64,000 bases of DNA from Candidatus Methanomethylophilus alvi Mx1201 (GCF_000300255.2 NC_020913.1:186001-250000), one strand, 5' to 3'; positions 52,068 through 60,675 are shown, counted from the stretch's first letter. Notes: generated by a model from the sequence alone, not told the origin. Translations and numbers: made by a program.

Positions 52068-52100
52068 ATGCGGGTCTCCAGTCCGATGCGGGACCCGCAT
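52068..52100 (-). terminator. Hairpin 3' of TetR gene
   Basis: Arms atgcgggtc (52068-52076) and gacccgcat (52092-52100) pair perfectly. On the minus strand the stem is followed by ccttttaatc, so it may end the TetR transcript; the T-run is short. Confidence 0.5.
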
Positions 52101-52123
52101 GTGGTTGGTTTAATTCTGCTGTT

Positions 52124-52687
52124 TCAGTACAGGCGCGTCTGACGGAATGCGGCAAGGGTCCTGTCGAAGTTGGACATGACGATCTTGTAGACGCGGTCCA
52201 CCATCTCTTCCGAGGACTCCTTCATCCCGTCGGATATCCAGTCCACCATTATGCCGACGAACGCATAGGCGTAGACGCTGGCTATGAACTTCTTATCCTT
52301 CTCGGCGATGTCTCCGTCGGACTTCATCTCCACGATGTCGGAGATCTTCCTGATGCTGACATCCATGTAGTATCCGACTAGGTCGTTCCTGCACTTGGAA
52401 TTGAACGTTCCCAGGATCAGGGATTTGTTGTTCAAGGTATAATCGAACAGCTCTCTGATCTTGTCCTGCCACGTCCCGTATCCTCCTCTGCCGCCGATCT
52501 CGTTCAGCGACTCTGAGTTGTAGATCCATCTTATCATGTCGAAGATGTCCCGGAAGTGGTAGTAGAACGTCTGTCTCGAGAGGCCGCAATCGTTTGTGAT
52601 ATCGGAGATCGTTATCTTGTCGAACGGTTCGGTCTCTAACAATTTCTTGAAAGATGCAATCAATGCTTGCTTTGTCAGGTCGGACAT
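52124..52687 (-). CDS. TetR-family transcriptional regulator
   Basis: 187 aa. The HTH at residues 5-50 is clear: ALIASFKKLLETEPFDKITI, then DITNDCGLSRQTFYYHFRD, the standard TetR recognition helix. The C-terminal ligand domain resembles the TetR_C_33/DhaS type (FDYTLNNKSLIL ... AYAFVGIMVDWISDG). ATG at 52687, with TTG at 52693 as alternative. It lies upstream of the cardiolipin synthase pair on the same strand, so it may control membrane-lipid genes; this is inference. Confidence 0.85.
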   Translation of the reverse strand: MSDLTKQALIASFKKLLETEPFDKITISDITNDCGLSRQTFYYHFRDIFDMIRWIYNSESLNEIGGRGGYGTWQDKIRELFDYTLNNKSLILGTFNSKCRNDLVGYYMDVSIRKISDIVEMKSDGDIAEKDKKFIASVYAYAFVGIMVDWISDGMKESSEEMVDRVYKIVMSNFDRTLAAFRQTRLY

Positions 52688-53045
52688 GAACAATATAAGT
52701 TGTTTTTACATTTTATACTGTTTTATGGATGGGAAATATTTTTTTATTTTTGACACTGTAAGGATAATTTTGGGAATGCTGGCACATTCGATACCGATGA
52801 AAATGTATATTTTTTGGACGGAAACCCCTTATGTAAGCAATATGTGTATGATATCTTGACAGCCGGTTTGTTTCCGTCACATCGGGATTTTATATACATG
52901 GTGCCAAAATGACAAGAACATCCCGTTCACTGAAAAACCGGGTTCTCCGAGTTGGATGTATTGTGGAGTCCCTATCCAGCAGGATATCCTCTATGACGAA
53001 TGGGGTTTTTCGGGGCCTTACGGCCCCACAGTGTCTATGCAACGG
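52688..53045. other. 358-nt AT-rich gap with hairpin
   Basis: No supported gene. T/A-rich tracts near 52690-52760 probably hold the TetR promoter and could carry its own operator. A hairpin ggggcc-ttac-ggcccc at 53012-53027 lies just 3' of the acetyltransferase gene on the minus strand, without a following T-tract. Confidence 0.5.
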
Positions 53046-53621
53046 TTACAAACGGCGCAGGATCTTGGCGGGATTGCCTACCACGATGGTCCTGGGTTCC
53101 ACATCGTGAGTCACCACGGCTCCCGCACCCACTATCGCATCATCTCCGACGGTGATCCCGGGAAGGATTATCGCCCCCGCCCCGATCCACACGTTGTTGC
53201 CGATCTTTATGGGCTCCGCATAGGTCATGAACGGATTCATCTCACGCATTTCGATGTCCTTCGGATGGGATGCAGTCACAAATTTCGCCCCGGGACCTAT
53301 GAGGACGTTGTCCCCGATGAATATCTCGGCGTCATCCAGCATCACGACGTCGTAATTCACTATGTCGTTCTCCCCGAGATGGATGTTGAATCCGAAATCG
53401 AAATGGAACGGCGGTATGACCTTCGTAGCCCCCTTGACCTTGGCATGGAGGATCTTCTCCAGGAGTCCCTTCCTCTGGTCACGGTTCAGGTGCGATGTGT
53501 TATACTCCATACGGAGTTCGTCACCCTCCGCTATCGCCTCGTCGAACCTGTCGATCTCTGGATCGAGTCTTCCGATCGGCATCCCCTTTCTCATCCTGTC
53601 GAATATCGTCTCTCCCTTCAT
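53046..53621 (-). CDS. Maltose/galactoside O-acetyltransferase-like (hexapeptide repeat)
   Basis: 191 aa left-handed beta-helix acetyltransferase. The N-terminal maltose-acetyltransferase domain (MRKGMPIGRLDPEI, RMEYNTSHL) is followed by hexapeptide repeats: IFIGDNVLIGPGAKFVTASH with the catalytic His, and IGNNVWIGAGAIILPGITVG, ending VVGNPAKILRRL. It transfers acetyl from acetyl-CoA to a sugar or similar acceptor. The ATG at 53621 overlaps the ferredoxin gene stop. Confidence 0.92.
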   Translation of the reverse strand: MKGETIFDRMRKGMPIGRLDPEIDRFDEAIAEGDELRMEYNTSHLNRDQRKGLLEKILHAKVKGATKVIPPFHFDFGFNIHLGENDIVNYDVVMLDDAEIFIGDNVLIGPGAKFVTASHPKDIEMREMNPFMTYAEPIKIGNNVWIGAGAIILPGITVGDDAIVGAGAVVTHDVEPRTIVVGNPAKILRRL

Positions 53622-54277
53622 TCCATCACCTTTCCGTCCGGACGCACGGTGGATATCTTCACTTCGATGTCCTTTCCGCATAAACGGGCGGCGGACAGCG
53701 CCGCATTCGCTATCCCCGAGCAGCACGGGACATCCATACGTACCGCCGTTATGCTCCTGATGTCGTTGGCCGCGACGATGCGTGACAGTTTCTCCCAGCT
53801 CTCCCGGGGATCGAGTTTGGGACACCCTATCACGGTCACGTGCCCCTCTATGAATTTCCTGTGGAAGTCACCGCATGCGAACGCGGAACAGTCGGCGGCC
53901 ACCAGCAGGTCGCAGCCCTTCAGATAGGGGGCGTTCTCCGGGACGAGTCTGAGTTGCACGGGCCAGTGGGACAGACTGCCTTCGGGCTGCCCCCCGTCCC
54001 GCACTATGCGCCGGGGGCCGGAGCCGGGACATGACGTCATGGGAACCATCCCTTCCGGGACCGTATGTGCCGGGACCGTCCCGACATCCCTCTCCTCTAT
54101 GGATATGGCCCCTGCCGGGCAGGCAGGAAGACACGCTCCCAGTCCGTCGCAGCAGGCCTCATCCGCAAGGACCGCCTTCCCGCCGACCATCTTTATTGCC
54201 CCTTCGGAGCATGCCTTCACACACTCTCCGCACCCCGTACACCTCTCGCCGTCGATCTTTACGATATCCCGTTTCAT
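53618..54277 (-). CDS. Ferredoxin-like 4Fe-4S protein with cysteine-rich C-terminal domain
   Basis: 219 aa. Two 4Fe-4S motifs open the protein: CTGCGECVKACSEGAI and CCDGLGACLPACPAGAI. The remaining 150 residues contain further cysteines (SCPGSG, CSAFACGDF, VIGCPKLD, VPCCSGI), in an arrangement seen in other archaeal ferredoxin-domain proteins of unknown role. Probably an electron-transfer or sensing protein. Overlaps the acetyltransferase start; no functional link known. Confidence 0.8.
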   Translation of the reverse strand: MKRDIVKIDGERCTGCGECVKACSEGAIKMVGGKAVLADEACCDGLGACLPACPAGAISIEERDVGTVPAHTVPEGMVPMTSCPGSGPRRIVRDGGQPEGSLSHWPVQLRLVPENAPYLKGCDLLVAADCSAFACGDFHRKFIEGHVTVIGCPKLDPRESWEKLSRIVAANDIRSITAVRMDVPCCSGIANAALSAARLCGKDIEVKISTVRPDGKVME

Positions 54278-54376
54278 ACGTATTGCATATCTTCTTCATG
54301 ACGATAAAAACCCTGTCGTGCACATCTGTTTCCGGAACGAGGAAATCATATTATCCGTACCTTCGGATTATCCGGT

Positions 54377-54751
54377 ATGACAGACGACGATACGACGGTC
54401 TCCGACCTTAAATCGAAGGTCCGTGCCTTCTGCGAGGAACGCGAGTGGGACCAGTTCCACGACCCGAAGGAACTGGCCATCGGAATGGTCACGGAGTCCG
54501 CCGAACTCCTGGAGATCTTCCGTTTCAAGGATGCCGCCCAATGCAAGGGTGCCATAGCAGACCCTGTGAGGGGGAAAGACATCCGCGACGAACTCTCCGA
54601 CGTCCTCTATTTCGTCCTCAGATTCGCACAGATGAACGACATAGACCTGTCGGAGGCCCTCTGTTCCAAGATGGAGGAGAATGCGAGGAAGTATCCCGCG
54701 GACAGGGTCCGCGGCAGGAACGAGAAATACAACGAGTACAAAGATATATAA
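54377..54751 (+). CDS. MazG-like nucleotide pyrophosphohydrolase
   Basis: 124 aa all-alpha NTP pyrophosphatase of the MazG/dCTPase group. Metal-binding helices are seen as VTESAELLEIFRFKD (ExxE) and DIRDELSDVLYFVLRFA (ExxD). Members cleave dNTPs or alarmone-like nucleotides and appear in house-cleaning and phage-defence settings. It precedes the CARF-like regulator gene by 15 nt on the same strand, although a TATA-like box near its 3' end could start the next gene separately. Confidence 0.85.
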   Translation: MTDDDTTVSDLKSKVRAFCEEREWDQFHDPKELAIGMVTESAELLEIFRFKDAAQCKGAIADPVRGKDIRDELSDVLYFVLRFAQMNDIDLSEALCSKMEENARKYPADRVRGRNEKYNEYKDI

Positions 54752-54766
54752 CGCCAGCAAGTTTAC

Positions 54767-55630
54767 ATGAACTTATTAGTGAGTCCAATGTGGAGCAAAC
54801 CCGTCCAGAACAGCATCCGCATAATGTATGCTTGCGTATCGTTCGAGACCGTCATGGTGGTGGAACCTGCAGTCCGTTATAATGTGGACGAGATCCATCT
54901 GTTCCACTACGTCCGCGACCCTTCGCAGAGCGACAACGTCTACAGCGAGTTCTATGACGAGGTGGTATCCCGGCTCAGGGCATCCATGCCGACCATCCGT
55001 ATCGTGGAGCACGCATCCGACCCCATATACAACTTCCAGAAGATGCTGAGGTGCCTTCTGACGAGTATAGAGGAGGTCAAGACGGCATACGGTGACCCCG
55101 AGATACTTATAAACTCGTCCGCCGGACCGTCGGAGTTCAGTGCCGCCGCCATCGTCAGTGCCCTGATGACGGGTACTACCGCATTCACCGTAGGTACGAA
55201 AGCATATACCGTGCCCAAGGACAGGCTTCGCGAGCTCTACTACGAGAACGGCAGGCCGGTGGGACTGACCTCGGAGATCTTCGATCCCCGTCCGATACCC
55301 GCATTCGACATCGACAAACCCGACGAGAATCTCGTCAGGAGTCTGAGGCTGTATTCGCAGATCCGCGAGGCCAAGCATTCCGTGACGGCGGTGTCCATAA
55401 TCTCCGCCTTGAAGAACGCCGGCCTATGGGAATACGAACCCAACATCCACGAGAAGAAGACGGATTCCAAACAGAAGGAGATCATGTACTACCAGCGCCA
55501 CTACATACAGGCCTGGCAGAAGCACAAATGGATAGACAAACCCTCCTCCAAGGCGAAGTACGACCTCACCGAGGATGGGAAGAACATAATCATGACCTTC
55601 TACGTCGACGGTCAGAACAACTGCAACTGA
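54767..55630 (+). CDS. CARF-like sensor with C-terminal winged helix (DUF6293-like)
   Basis: 287 aa. The N-terminal half is a Rossmann-type CARF-like domain: VSFETVMVVEPAVRYNVDEI then the ligand-loop motif EILINSSAGPSEFSAAAIVS (near residue 112), as in CARF proteins that bind cyclic oligonucleotides. The C-terminal about 100 residues fit a winged helix (SVTAVSIISALKNAGLWEY ... KAKYDLTEDGKNII). Similar HFX_2341-type regulators occur in archaea, often outside CRISPR loci. Start may be ATG 54767 or a downstream ATG at 54824. No CRISPR array is in the window. Confidence 0.72.
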   Translation: MNLLVSPMWSKPVQNSIRIMYACVSFETVMVVEPAVRYNVDEIHLFHYVRDPSQSDNVYSEFYDEVVSRLRASMPTIRIVEHASDPIYNFQKMLRCLLTSIEEVKTAYGDPEILINSSAGPSEFSAAAIVSALMTGTTAFTVGTKAYTVPKDRLRELYYENGRPVGLTSEIFDPRPIPAFDIDKPDENLVRSLRLYSQIREAKHSVTAVSIISALKNAGLWEYEPNIHEKKTDSKQKEIMYYQRHYIQAWQKHKWIDKPSSKAKYDLTEDGKNIIMTFYVDGQNNCN

Positions 55631-55659
55631 GGGGTCTACGGGCCCTATCCCGCCGAGGT

Positions 55660-57627
55660 ATGTTTATGGAACCTGAAGAAGAACGCTATGATGAGACCCG
55701 CGCTCTTACCATATCGAACTTCAGGAATCTGGGTCCTCTTATAGATGGAAGGCAGCACCGTACCCGTCTGATCATAAACAGAGGTCTCGACAGGAACAGC
55801 ATAGGTGGTCTGGTGACGCTTATCGGGGCCAACAACTGCGGTAAATCCAGTGTACTTGCCGCATTGGAGGCCTGGTACAAGGATCAGATCGGTCCGGATG
55901 ACTATACAGACTTCGTCAGCGATGTCAGGGAACCTGTTCTGAACATGACCATAGCCGGAGGGCGTTATGCATGTATGGCTCCTCCTCTGACCCTCGACGA
56001 TGTCCTCAAGGCCCTTTGCAGCGAGAAGAGTTACGAGATATTCCTAGAAGCCCTCTCCATCATGGAGAGGACCGATCCGTCGGACCACTCGGGGATGTAC
56101 GTCTCAAGCATAGTGGATCCCCTGAAGGATTCCGACGGCAACGACATAAGGGTGAGCTCCAGCACCCTGTCCTACGAGCAGTATCGGCAGTACATCGTTG
56201 ACGGCATGTCCTTCCTCGCGATATTCGACCCCAACATGTACAATGCGGTCCGTGACACCGGAGCGCGTCACGACCAGATATTCTACACGGACATGTGTTA
56301 CAGGGTCCTTGCGGAACAGCCGGAGCTTGGAAGCAGATACGGTCGGTCTTGGAGTAACCTGCTGTCGTTCATGGAGAGATATCCCGAGGAGACCATGTCG
56401 GGCATATTCGGCAATGAATCCACTTCGTTGACGAAAGGTTTCGAGAACCGTTACGGATACGCCATAAGCCAGCGCGTCTTCCGGCATATCCCTCATAAGG
56501 CCAAACGCGACGACCTCGTCTGCGACCCCTATAATCTCACCGACTTCATCATAAGCATCCTGCGTTCCACCGGATGTACCAAAGAGATGCTGGCGGATGC
56601 CTACAAGGAAGGCAGGAAGTCCAGAAAGGAGCTGGAGAACAACATCAACATCATGTTGGCGGACATCGCCAACAATTTCAGCGAGTTGATGAACGGGAAT
56701 GGCAGGTATGACTTCAGAGTCATCCTCGACAGCAGCTCCGTTTCGGTGGAACTCAGGCGCGGAGACATCCTGCTCGACATCGACCACCAGTCGGAAGGGT
56801 TCAGATGGCTGTTCGACTTTTTCATCGTCCTCTTCGGCAAGAGGGTCCTTTTCCCGGGGGACATCATCCTCATCGACGAGTTCGGCAACATGCTCAACTA
56901 CAGTACCGTGGGGGAGCTTACCGAGACCATACGCAAGTTCGGGAAGAAGATGGGCGTGACGTTCGTCATCGCCACGCAGAATCCCATGGCCGTCGACATA
57001 CGTCATCTCGACGAGGTCAGGATAGTGAGTCCCCGGAACAACGGCGGGGCGGTCATAAACAACCGTTTCGACCGTACCGAGAAGGACGACCACGATATTT
57101 TGAAACCGATATTGGAGGGTCTCACCGTCAACCGTAACTATATGCGTTCCGAGGACAGGATGACCGTGTTTGTCAGCGGATTCACCGAGTACTTCGTCCT
57201 CAACGCATTCTCGTCGGAGCTGAACGTCCGCGGATTCCCGACCAACGTGGACTTCCTGCCCATAAACGGTCTGGGCGGAACGAATGCCGAGATGAGCGAC
57301 ATCCTTATGGAACTCAGGAGGATCGAGCGCAAGGCCATCGTCCTGGTGAACACCGATGAGCAGGGTGACAAATTCTTCGTCTATTCCAAGGGGATAGGGG
57401 GTATCACCGTCGTGAACTTCACCGAGATCACCGAGGACAACGTCATGAGGTCCGTAGGGGACCTTTTCACCCCGGACGAGCGCGAAAGGTTCGGTATAGA
57501 CAGCGGATCCTTCGACAGGCTCGCATGTTTCTCTCAAAGCATCTCGGATCTGTATGACGGGATAAGCGGTATGACGAAACTTCGTTTCTCCAAACTTATC
57601 AGAAACCTGTCCAAGATGCGCAGGTGA
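55660..57627 (+). CDS. OLD-like ATPase with C-terminal TOPRIM-type domain
   Basis: 655 aa. The AAA-ABC type ATPase has ALTISNFRNLGPLIDG, Walker A IGANNCGKSSVLAALEAW (near residue 60) and Walker B DIILIDEFGNML (near 405), followed by VTFVIATQNP. The C-terminal quarter resembles a TOPRIM domain: MTVFVSGFTEYFVLNAFSS and IVLVNTDEQGDKF, though the usual first Glu (VEGxTE) is Ser. OLD-family proteins are ATP-driven nucleases in anti-phage systems such as Gabija and retron or P2 OLD. It lies 29 nt after the CARF-like gene. ATG at 55660 or 55666. Confidence 0.78.
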   Translation: MFMEPEEERYDETRALTISNFRNLGPLIDGRQHRTRLIINRGLDRNSIGGLVTLIGANNCGKSSVLAALEAWYKDQIGPDDYTDFVSDVREPVLNMTIAGGRYACMAPPLTLDDVLKALCSEKSYEIFLEALSIMERTDPSDHSGMYVSSIVDPLKDSDGNDIRVSSSTLSYEQYRQYIVDGMSFLAIFDPNMYNAVRDTGARHDQIFYTDMCYRVLAEQPELGSRYGRSWSNLLSFMERYPEETMSGIFGNESTSLTKGFENRYGYAISQRVFRHIPHKAKRDDLVCDPYNLTDFIISILRSTGCTKEMLADAYKEGRKSRKELENNINIMLADIANNFSELMNGNGRYDFRVILDSSSVSVELRRGDILLDIDHQSEGFRWLFDFFIVLFGKRVLFPGDIILIDEFGNMLNYSTVGELTETIRKFGKKMGVTFVIATQNPMAVDIRHLDEVRIVSPRNNGGAVINNRFDRTEKDDHDILKPILEGLTVNRNYMRSEDRMTVFVSGFTEYFVLNAFSSELNVRGFPTNVDFLPINGLGGTNAEMSDILMELRRIERKAIVLVNTDEQGDKFFVYSKGIGGITVVNFTEITEDNVMRSVGDLFTPDERERFGIDSGSFDRLACFSQSISDLYDGISGMTKLRFSKLIRNLSKMRR

Positions 57628-57634
57628 TCCCGGC

Positions 57635-58198
57635 TTACAGGTACCCGGTATGCTCCAGGATGACCTTTACGCCGATCAGGATGAGGATGACCCCTCCCAG
57701 TATCTCGGCCTTCGTACCGAACCTGTCTCCGAAGACACTCCCTATCTTGACGCCGACCATCGATATGACCATCGTTATCACGCCGATCACCAGTGCGGAG
57801 GCGAAGATGCTTCCGTCGCTGTCCATGGCGATGGATATGCCGATGGCAAGGGCGTCTATGCTGGTCGCAATAGCCAGTATAAGCATGACCTTGAACCCTA
57901 TGTCGGCGTTCACATCCTCCTCTTCACCGGACAGGGCCTCGCGGATCATATTCACACCTATCAGGAACAGGAGGGCGGCGGCGATCCAGTGGTCGTAGTC
58001 TTTTATCAGATCATAGCAGGAACGTCCAAGAAAATACCCGATTATCGGCATTATCGCCTGGAAGGCTCCGAACCAGAGCCCTATGACGATCATGCTCCTC
58101 CATTGGGCCTTGCCCATGGCCAGTCCCTTGCAGATGGATACTGCGAAGGCATCCATTGCCAATCCGATAGCGAGAAGGATGATGGTGAGTATCTCCAT
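57635..58198 (-). CDS. mntP: MntP-like manganese exporter
   Basis: 187 aa, six membrane helices in two repeats. The conserved Asp residues sit in AIGLAMDAFAVSICKGLAMG (first half) and AIATSIDALAIGISIAMD (second half), the family metal sites. It expels Mn(II) and so protects from manganese excess. Single gene, converging with the OLD-like gene and preceded by tRNA-Tyr on the same strand. Confidence 0.9.
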   Translation of the reverse strand: MEILTIILLAIGLAMDAFAVSICKGLAMGKAQWRSMIVIGLWFGAFQAIMPIIGYFLGRSCYDLIKDYDHWIAAALLFLIGVNMIREALSGEEEDVNADIGFKVMLILAIATSIDALAIGISIAMDSDGSIFASALVIGVITMVISMVGVKIGSVFGDRFGTKAEILGGVILILIGVKVILEHTGYL

Positions 58199-58226
58199 GG
58201 CGTATTCCGATCCGATGAATCACAAG

Positions 58227-58338
58227 TGGTCCCCACCCCCTGATTTGAACAGGGGACCTGCTGATATCAGCGGCTGTATCGGATCTCTCCGAGAACACTC
58301 TACAGTCAGCCGCTCTAGCCAGTCTGAGCTAGGTGGGG
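58227..58338 (-). tRNA. tRNA-Tyr (anticodon GTA) with 34-nt intron
   Basis: Exon 1 is 58338-58300 (acceptor CCCCACC, D arm GCTC/GAGC, anticodon loop CTGTAG) and exon 2 is 58265-58230 (A, then TCAGC, variable loop, T arm CCCTG TTCAAAT CAGGG, GGTGGGG, A). The intron, 58266-58299, follows position 37, the canonical archaeal site. CCA is encoded at 58227-58229. C1-G72 is typical of archaeal tRNA-Tyr. Confidence 0.93.
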
Positions 58339-58383
58339 ACTGATTCAAGGGATAGTGAAACGATATAAAAAGTTAATCCCGGT

Positions 58384-59136
58384 TCAGCCGATGTAACCGA
58401 GTTCGTTGAGCTTCGGTTTCTCATTATTGGCGGCTTTGACCTGCTCGGTAAGCTCGTCGATCTTCTGAGACTTGTCCTGGAGTTCCTTCAAGTCGACGTC
58501 CTCCATGCCGAAAATCTTAGTCAAGACCTTTACGACGGCCATCGCACTCTTGTGGTCTTCGAAGAAACCGGAGGTCTCGCCCATGAGGCAGAAACCGTCG
58601 ATCCCATTGATCTGGGACATTCCTATCAGGAGACCCGCGGCACCTATTATCCCGGCCTGGGGTTCGCCGGGATTGAACGTGACGCCGAGTTCCTCCAATC
58701 CGTCTCTGAGCTCTTTTCTGGACAGTGCTCCATAGACGTGCGGTTCGTCGATCATCTGTCCTGTGCCGTATCCGCCGAGGGTTATGACCTTCGATACGTC
58801 ATACGACATCATGATCTCCATGACGTCCTGTGCCAGTATGAATTGTCCTTCCGGCGTGCTTCCCTGATAGTTTCCTCTGAGGAACACTATGTCCTGGCCG
58901 TTAGGGGTCTTGGCATACCAGAGTTCGTTACATGCCATGTGGACGACGCAGTCCTGGTCGGGATTGACCTGCGGAGGGAAGTTCATTGAGAAGATGCTGG
59001 CAAACTTGACCGCTCCCAGGGAGTCAGCGATGAAATCCCCTGCTATCTTTCCCACGTTGCCGATCCCGGGAAGTGCCTCTATAAGGATTGGATCCTTAAG
59101 GACGGGTTTGGAATCATACTTTACGATACTTTCCAT
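58384..59136 (-). CDS. PAC2-family (proteasome assembly chaperone-like) protein
   Basis: 250 aa from ATG at 59136 (aggag about 10 nt upstream; ATG at 59145 possible). The PAC2 fold is recognised in ILIEALPGIGNVGKIAGDFI, the LRGNYQGSTPEGQF segment, VITLGGYGTGQ and AAGLLIGMSQINGIDGFCLMGETSG. A predicted coiled coil ends it (DKSQKIDELTEQVKAA). PAC2 proteins help proteasome assembly in eukaryotes; archaeal role is inferred. Last gene of the L44e-S27e-aIF2a-Nop10 operon, a widely conserved archaeal order. Confidence 0.88.
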   Translation of the reverse strand: MESIVKYDSKPVLKDPILIEALPGIGNVGKIAGDFIADSLGAVKFASIFSMNFPPQVNPDQDCVVHMACNELWYAKTPNGQDIVFLRGNYQGSTPEGQFILAQDVMEIMMSYDVSKVITLGGYGTGQMIDEPHVYGALSRKELRDGLEELGVTFNPGEPQAGIIGAAGLLIGMSQINGIDGFCLMGETSGFFEDHKSAMAVVKVLTKIFGMEDVDLKELQDKSQKIDELTEQVKAANNEKPKLNELGYIG

Positions 59137-59302
59137 TCTCGCCATACTCCTGTTTCAGGGTTTCGCGTCTGTATTTGCCGTAACGATCCTCCGGTGAAAA
59201 TCTGGGAGGTATCGGACATACGGTGGGAGAGGTGCATCTGCCGCAGACTTCGGAAAGTGTATAGCGCCCGCATTGCGGGCATCTGCGGATCTGTGACCTC
59301 AT
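59114..59302 (-). CDS. nop10: H/ACA RNP protein Nop10
   Basis: 62 aa. The zinc ribbon CPQCGRYTLSEVCGRC is followed by the family-typical PPRFSPEDRYGKYRRE. Nop10 is a core part of archaeal H/ACA sRNPs that make pseudouridine. It starts 1 nt from the aIF2-alpha stop and overlaps the PAC2 gene start. Length is standard. Confidence 0.93.
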   Translation of the reverse strand: MRSQIRRCPQCGRYTLSEVCGRCTSPTVCPIPPRFSPEDRYGKYRRETLKQEYGENGKYRKV

Positions 59303-59303
59303 C

Positions 59304-60086
59304 TCACTTGCTCTCGCGTTTGAGGACGGCGACCCCGCCCTCTGCGGTGAGGTTGTCGATGGCGGCCTTAGCGACCCTCTTGAGGATGTCTTCCGCCGTC
59401 TTGTATTCGGAGGCGGTGACGACGACCCTGTATCTGGGTGATCCGACGCTGGTGATCTTCGCATCGGCGCCTTCTGCCGCTTCGAGTCCGGCCTCGAGTG
59501 CGTTCCTGATAAGTATCACTCCGTTGGGTGCGGAGGAAGACATCTCGAGGGTAGCCTCGATCTGGACGGTCGGAGGTGCGATGTTCTCTTTCGCGACCTC
59601 TACGAATGCGTCGATCCAGTTGCCGGAATAGTAGCTGGTGAATTCCTCGGGTTCAGCGACCACGCCCTCGAAGGCGTCGTAGAGGGTTCCGTAGTCCTCA
59701 AGCAGCTGGTTTCCGAAGTCGTCGTAGGCGTCATCGACGCTGATCGACAGTCTCGTGGAAACGATTTCGAGAAGTTTCTCGGCCTTCTTCTCGTTCTTCC
59801 ACTGCTGGATTCTTTCTCTCTTCTGGTGGTCGTTGACGGACTTCAGAGAAAGGTCGATGTGACCTTTCTGTGAGTCCACGCCCAGAACTTTGCAGACAGT
59901 TTTCTGTCCTTCTCTTATGTAGTCTCTGATGTATTTGACCCAACCAGTGGCTATATCCCTTACGTGAATGAAGCCCTCTTTGTTGTCGTACTCGTCTAGT
60001 GTGACGAATGCACCGAAGTTCTTTACAGAGGTGACGGTGCAGACTACGAGTTCTCCGTTCTCGGGAAAGCCCCTGGTCCTGGACAT
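59304..60086 (-). CDS. Translation initiation factor aIF2 alpha subunit
   Basis: 260 aa. The S1/OB domain covers residues 8-85 (NGELVVCTVTSVKNFGAFVT, EGFIHVRDIATGWVKYIRD), then the helical domain with QQWKNEKKAEKLLEI, and the C-terminal alpha/beta domain that binds the gamma subunit (GSPRYRVVVTASEYKTAE). It contributes to delivery of initiator Met-tRNA. Its position between S27e and Nop10 is the conserved archaeal order. Confidence 0.95.
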   Translation of the reverse strand: MSRTRGFPENGELVVCTVTSVKNFGAFVTLDEYDNKEGFIHVRDIATGWVKYIRDYIREGQKTVCKVLGVDSQKGHIDLSLKSVNDHQKRERIQQWKNEKKAEKLLEIVSTRLSISVDDAYDDFGNQLLEDYGTLYDAFEGVVAEPEEFTSYYSGNWIDAFVEVAKENIAPPTVQIEATLEMSSSAPNGVILIRNALEAGLEAAEGADAKITSVGSPRYRVVVTASEYKTAEDILKRVAKAAIDNLTAEGGVAVLKRESK

Positions 60087-60253
60087 CAGCCAACCACCTC
60101 AAGCACTTCGCCGCTGATCTCTCCGTTTCCACCCTTGGGGGTGACGAGAACGGATCCGCAGACGTTGCAAAGTACTTTAGTAGCAGCTTTCTTGAATACA
60201 ATCTGCTCTGCGCCGCAGTCGGGGCACTTTACCTTAACAAAGTTGTTGGTCAT
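60086..60253 (-). CDS. Ribosomal protein S27e
   Basis: 55 aa with one zinc ribbon: VKVKCPDCGAEQIVFKKAAT, then VLCNVCGSVLV and the terminal GNGEISGEV. The ATG at 60253 gives the canonical N-terminus. Its TGA overlaps the aIF2-alpha ATG. Confidence 0.95.
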   Translation of the reverse strand: MTNNFVKVKCPDCGAEQIVFKKAATKVLCNVCGSVLVTPKGGNGEISGEVLEVVG

Positions 60254-60258
60254 CTGGA

Positions 60259-60537
60259 TCACTCTGTGAGTTCGAACTTCTTCGCCCTGATGCATGCGGA
60301 CAGATGTGCCTTCTTGCAGGTCTCGCACCTGTATCTGAGGTTGACCCTCTTGGTCGGCTTTTCCCTTCCCTCGGGCTTAGGCCTAGGGAATCCTCCGTAT
60401 CCGGAGGTGACCTCTCTGAATCTCCTCTGTCCCCATTTGAGCTCGCTGGCCTTCTTCTTCTTTACCCTCTCGACTGCGTGCTCGGTGTGAGTGCCGCAGT
60501 AGGGGCAATAGGTTTTGATAGTTCTGGGCATTTTCAT
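60259..60537 (-). CDS. Ribosomal protein L44e
   Basis: 92 aa from ATG at 60537. Zinc motifs [10 protein letters not shown] and CETCKKAH flank a basic region ([17 protein letters not shown]). L44e binds the ribosomal E site. First gene of the operon; the upstream AT-rich stretch near 60560-60650 holds the probable promoter. Confidence 0.95.
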   Translation of the reverse strand: MKMPRTIKTYCPYCGTHTEHAVERVKKKKASELKWGQRRFREVTSGYGGFPRPKPEGREKPTKRVNLRYRCETCKKAHLSACIRAKKFELTE

Positions 60538-60675
60538 TATTATCACCTATGAAATGCAAACTTTCCCAATATGCTGGTTCTATTTAATACCCGCCTATTG
60601 TCAAGTAATTGAGGCTAGCAATACCGAGGTTATATTTAACGATATAATGAAAGAACGCCCCCGAAGGGACGTTTT

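Noticed and set aside
50600..52155. Out-of-frame minus-strand reading across the cardiolipin synthase pair
   Set aside because: The alternate frame is Arg/Gly/His-rich with no motifs, while the chosen frames carry HKD motifs.
52596..52859. Plus-strand frame overlapping the TetR start
   Set aside because: Antisense to the TetR HTH region and composed of AT-rich intergenic sequence.
54767..57627. CRISPR-Cas locus
   Set aside because: There is a CARF-like protein but no repeat array, no cas1/cas2 and no effector complex genes.
58227..58338. Pseudo-tRNA because of broken anticodon stem
   Set aside because: Removing a 34-nt intron after position 37 restores a perfect tRNA-Tyr.
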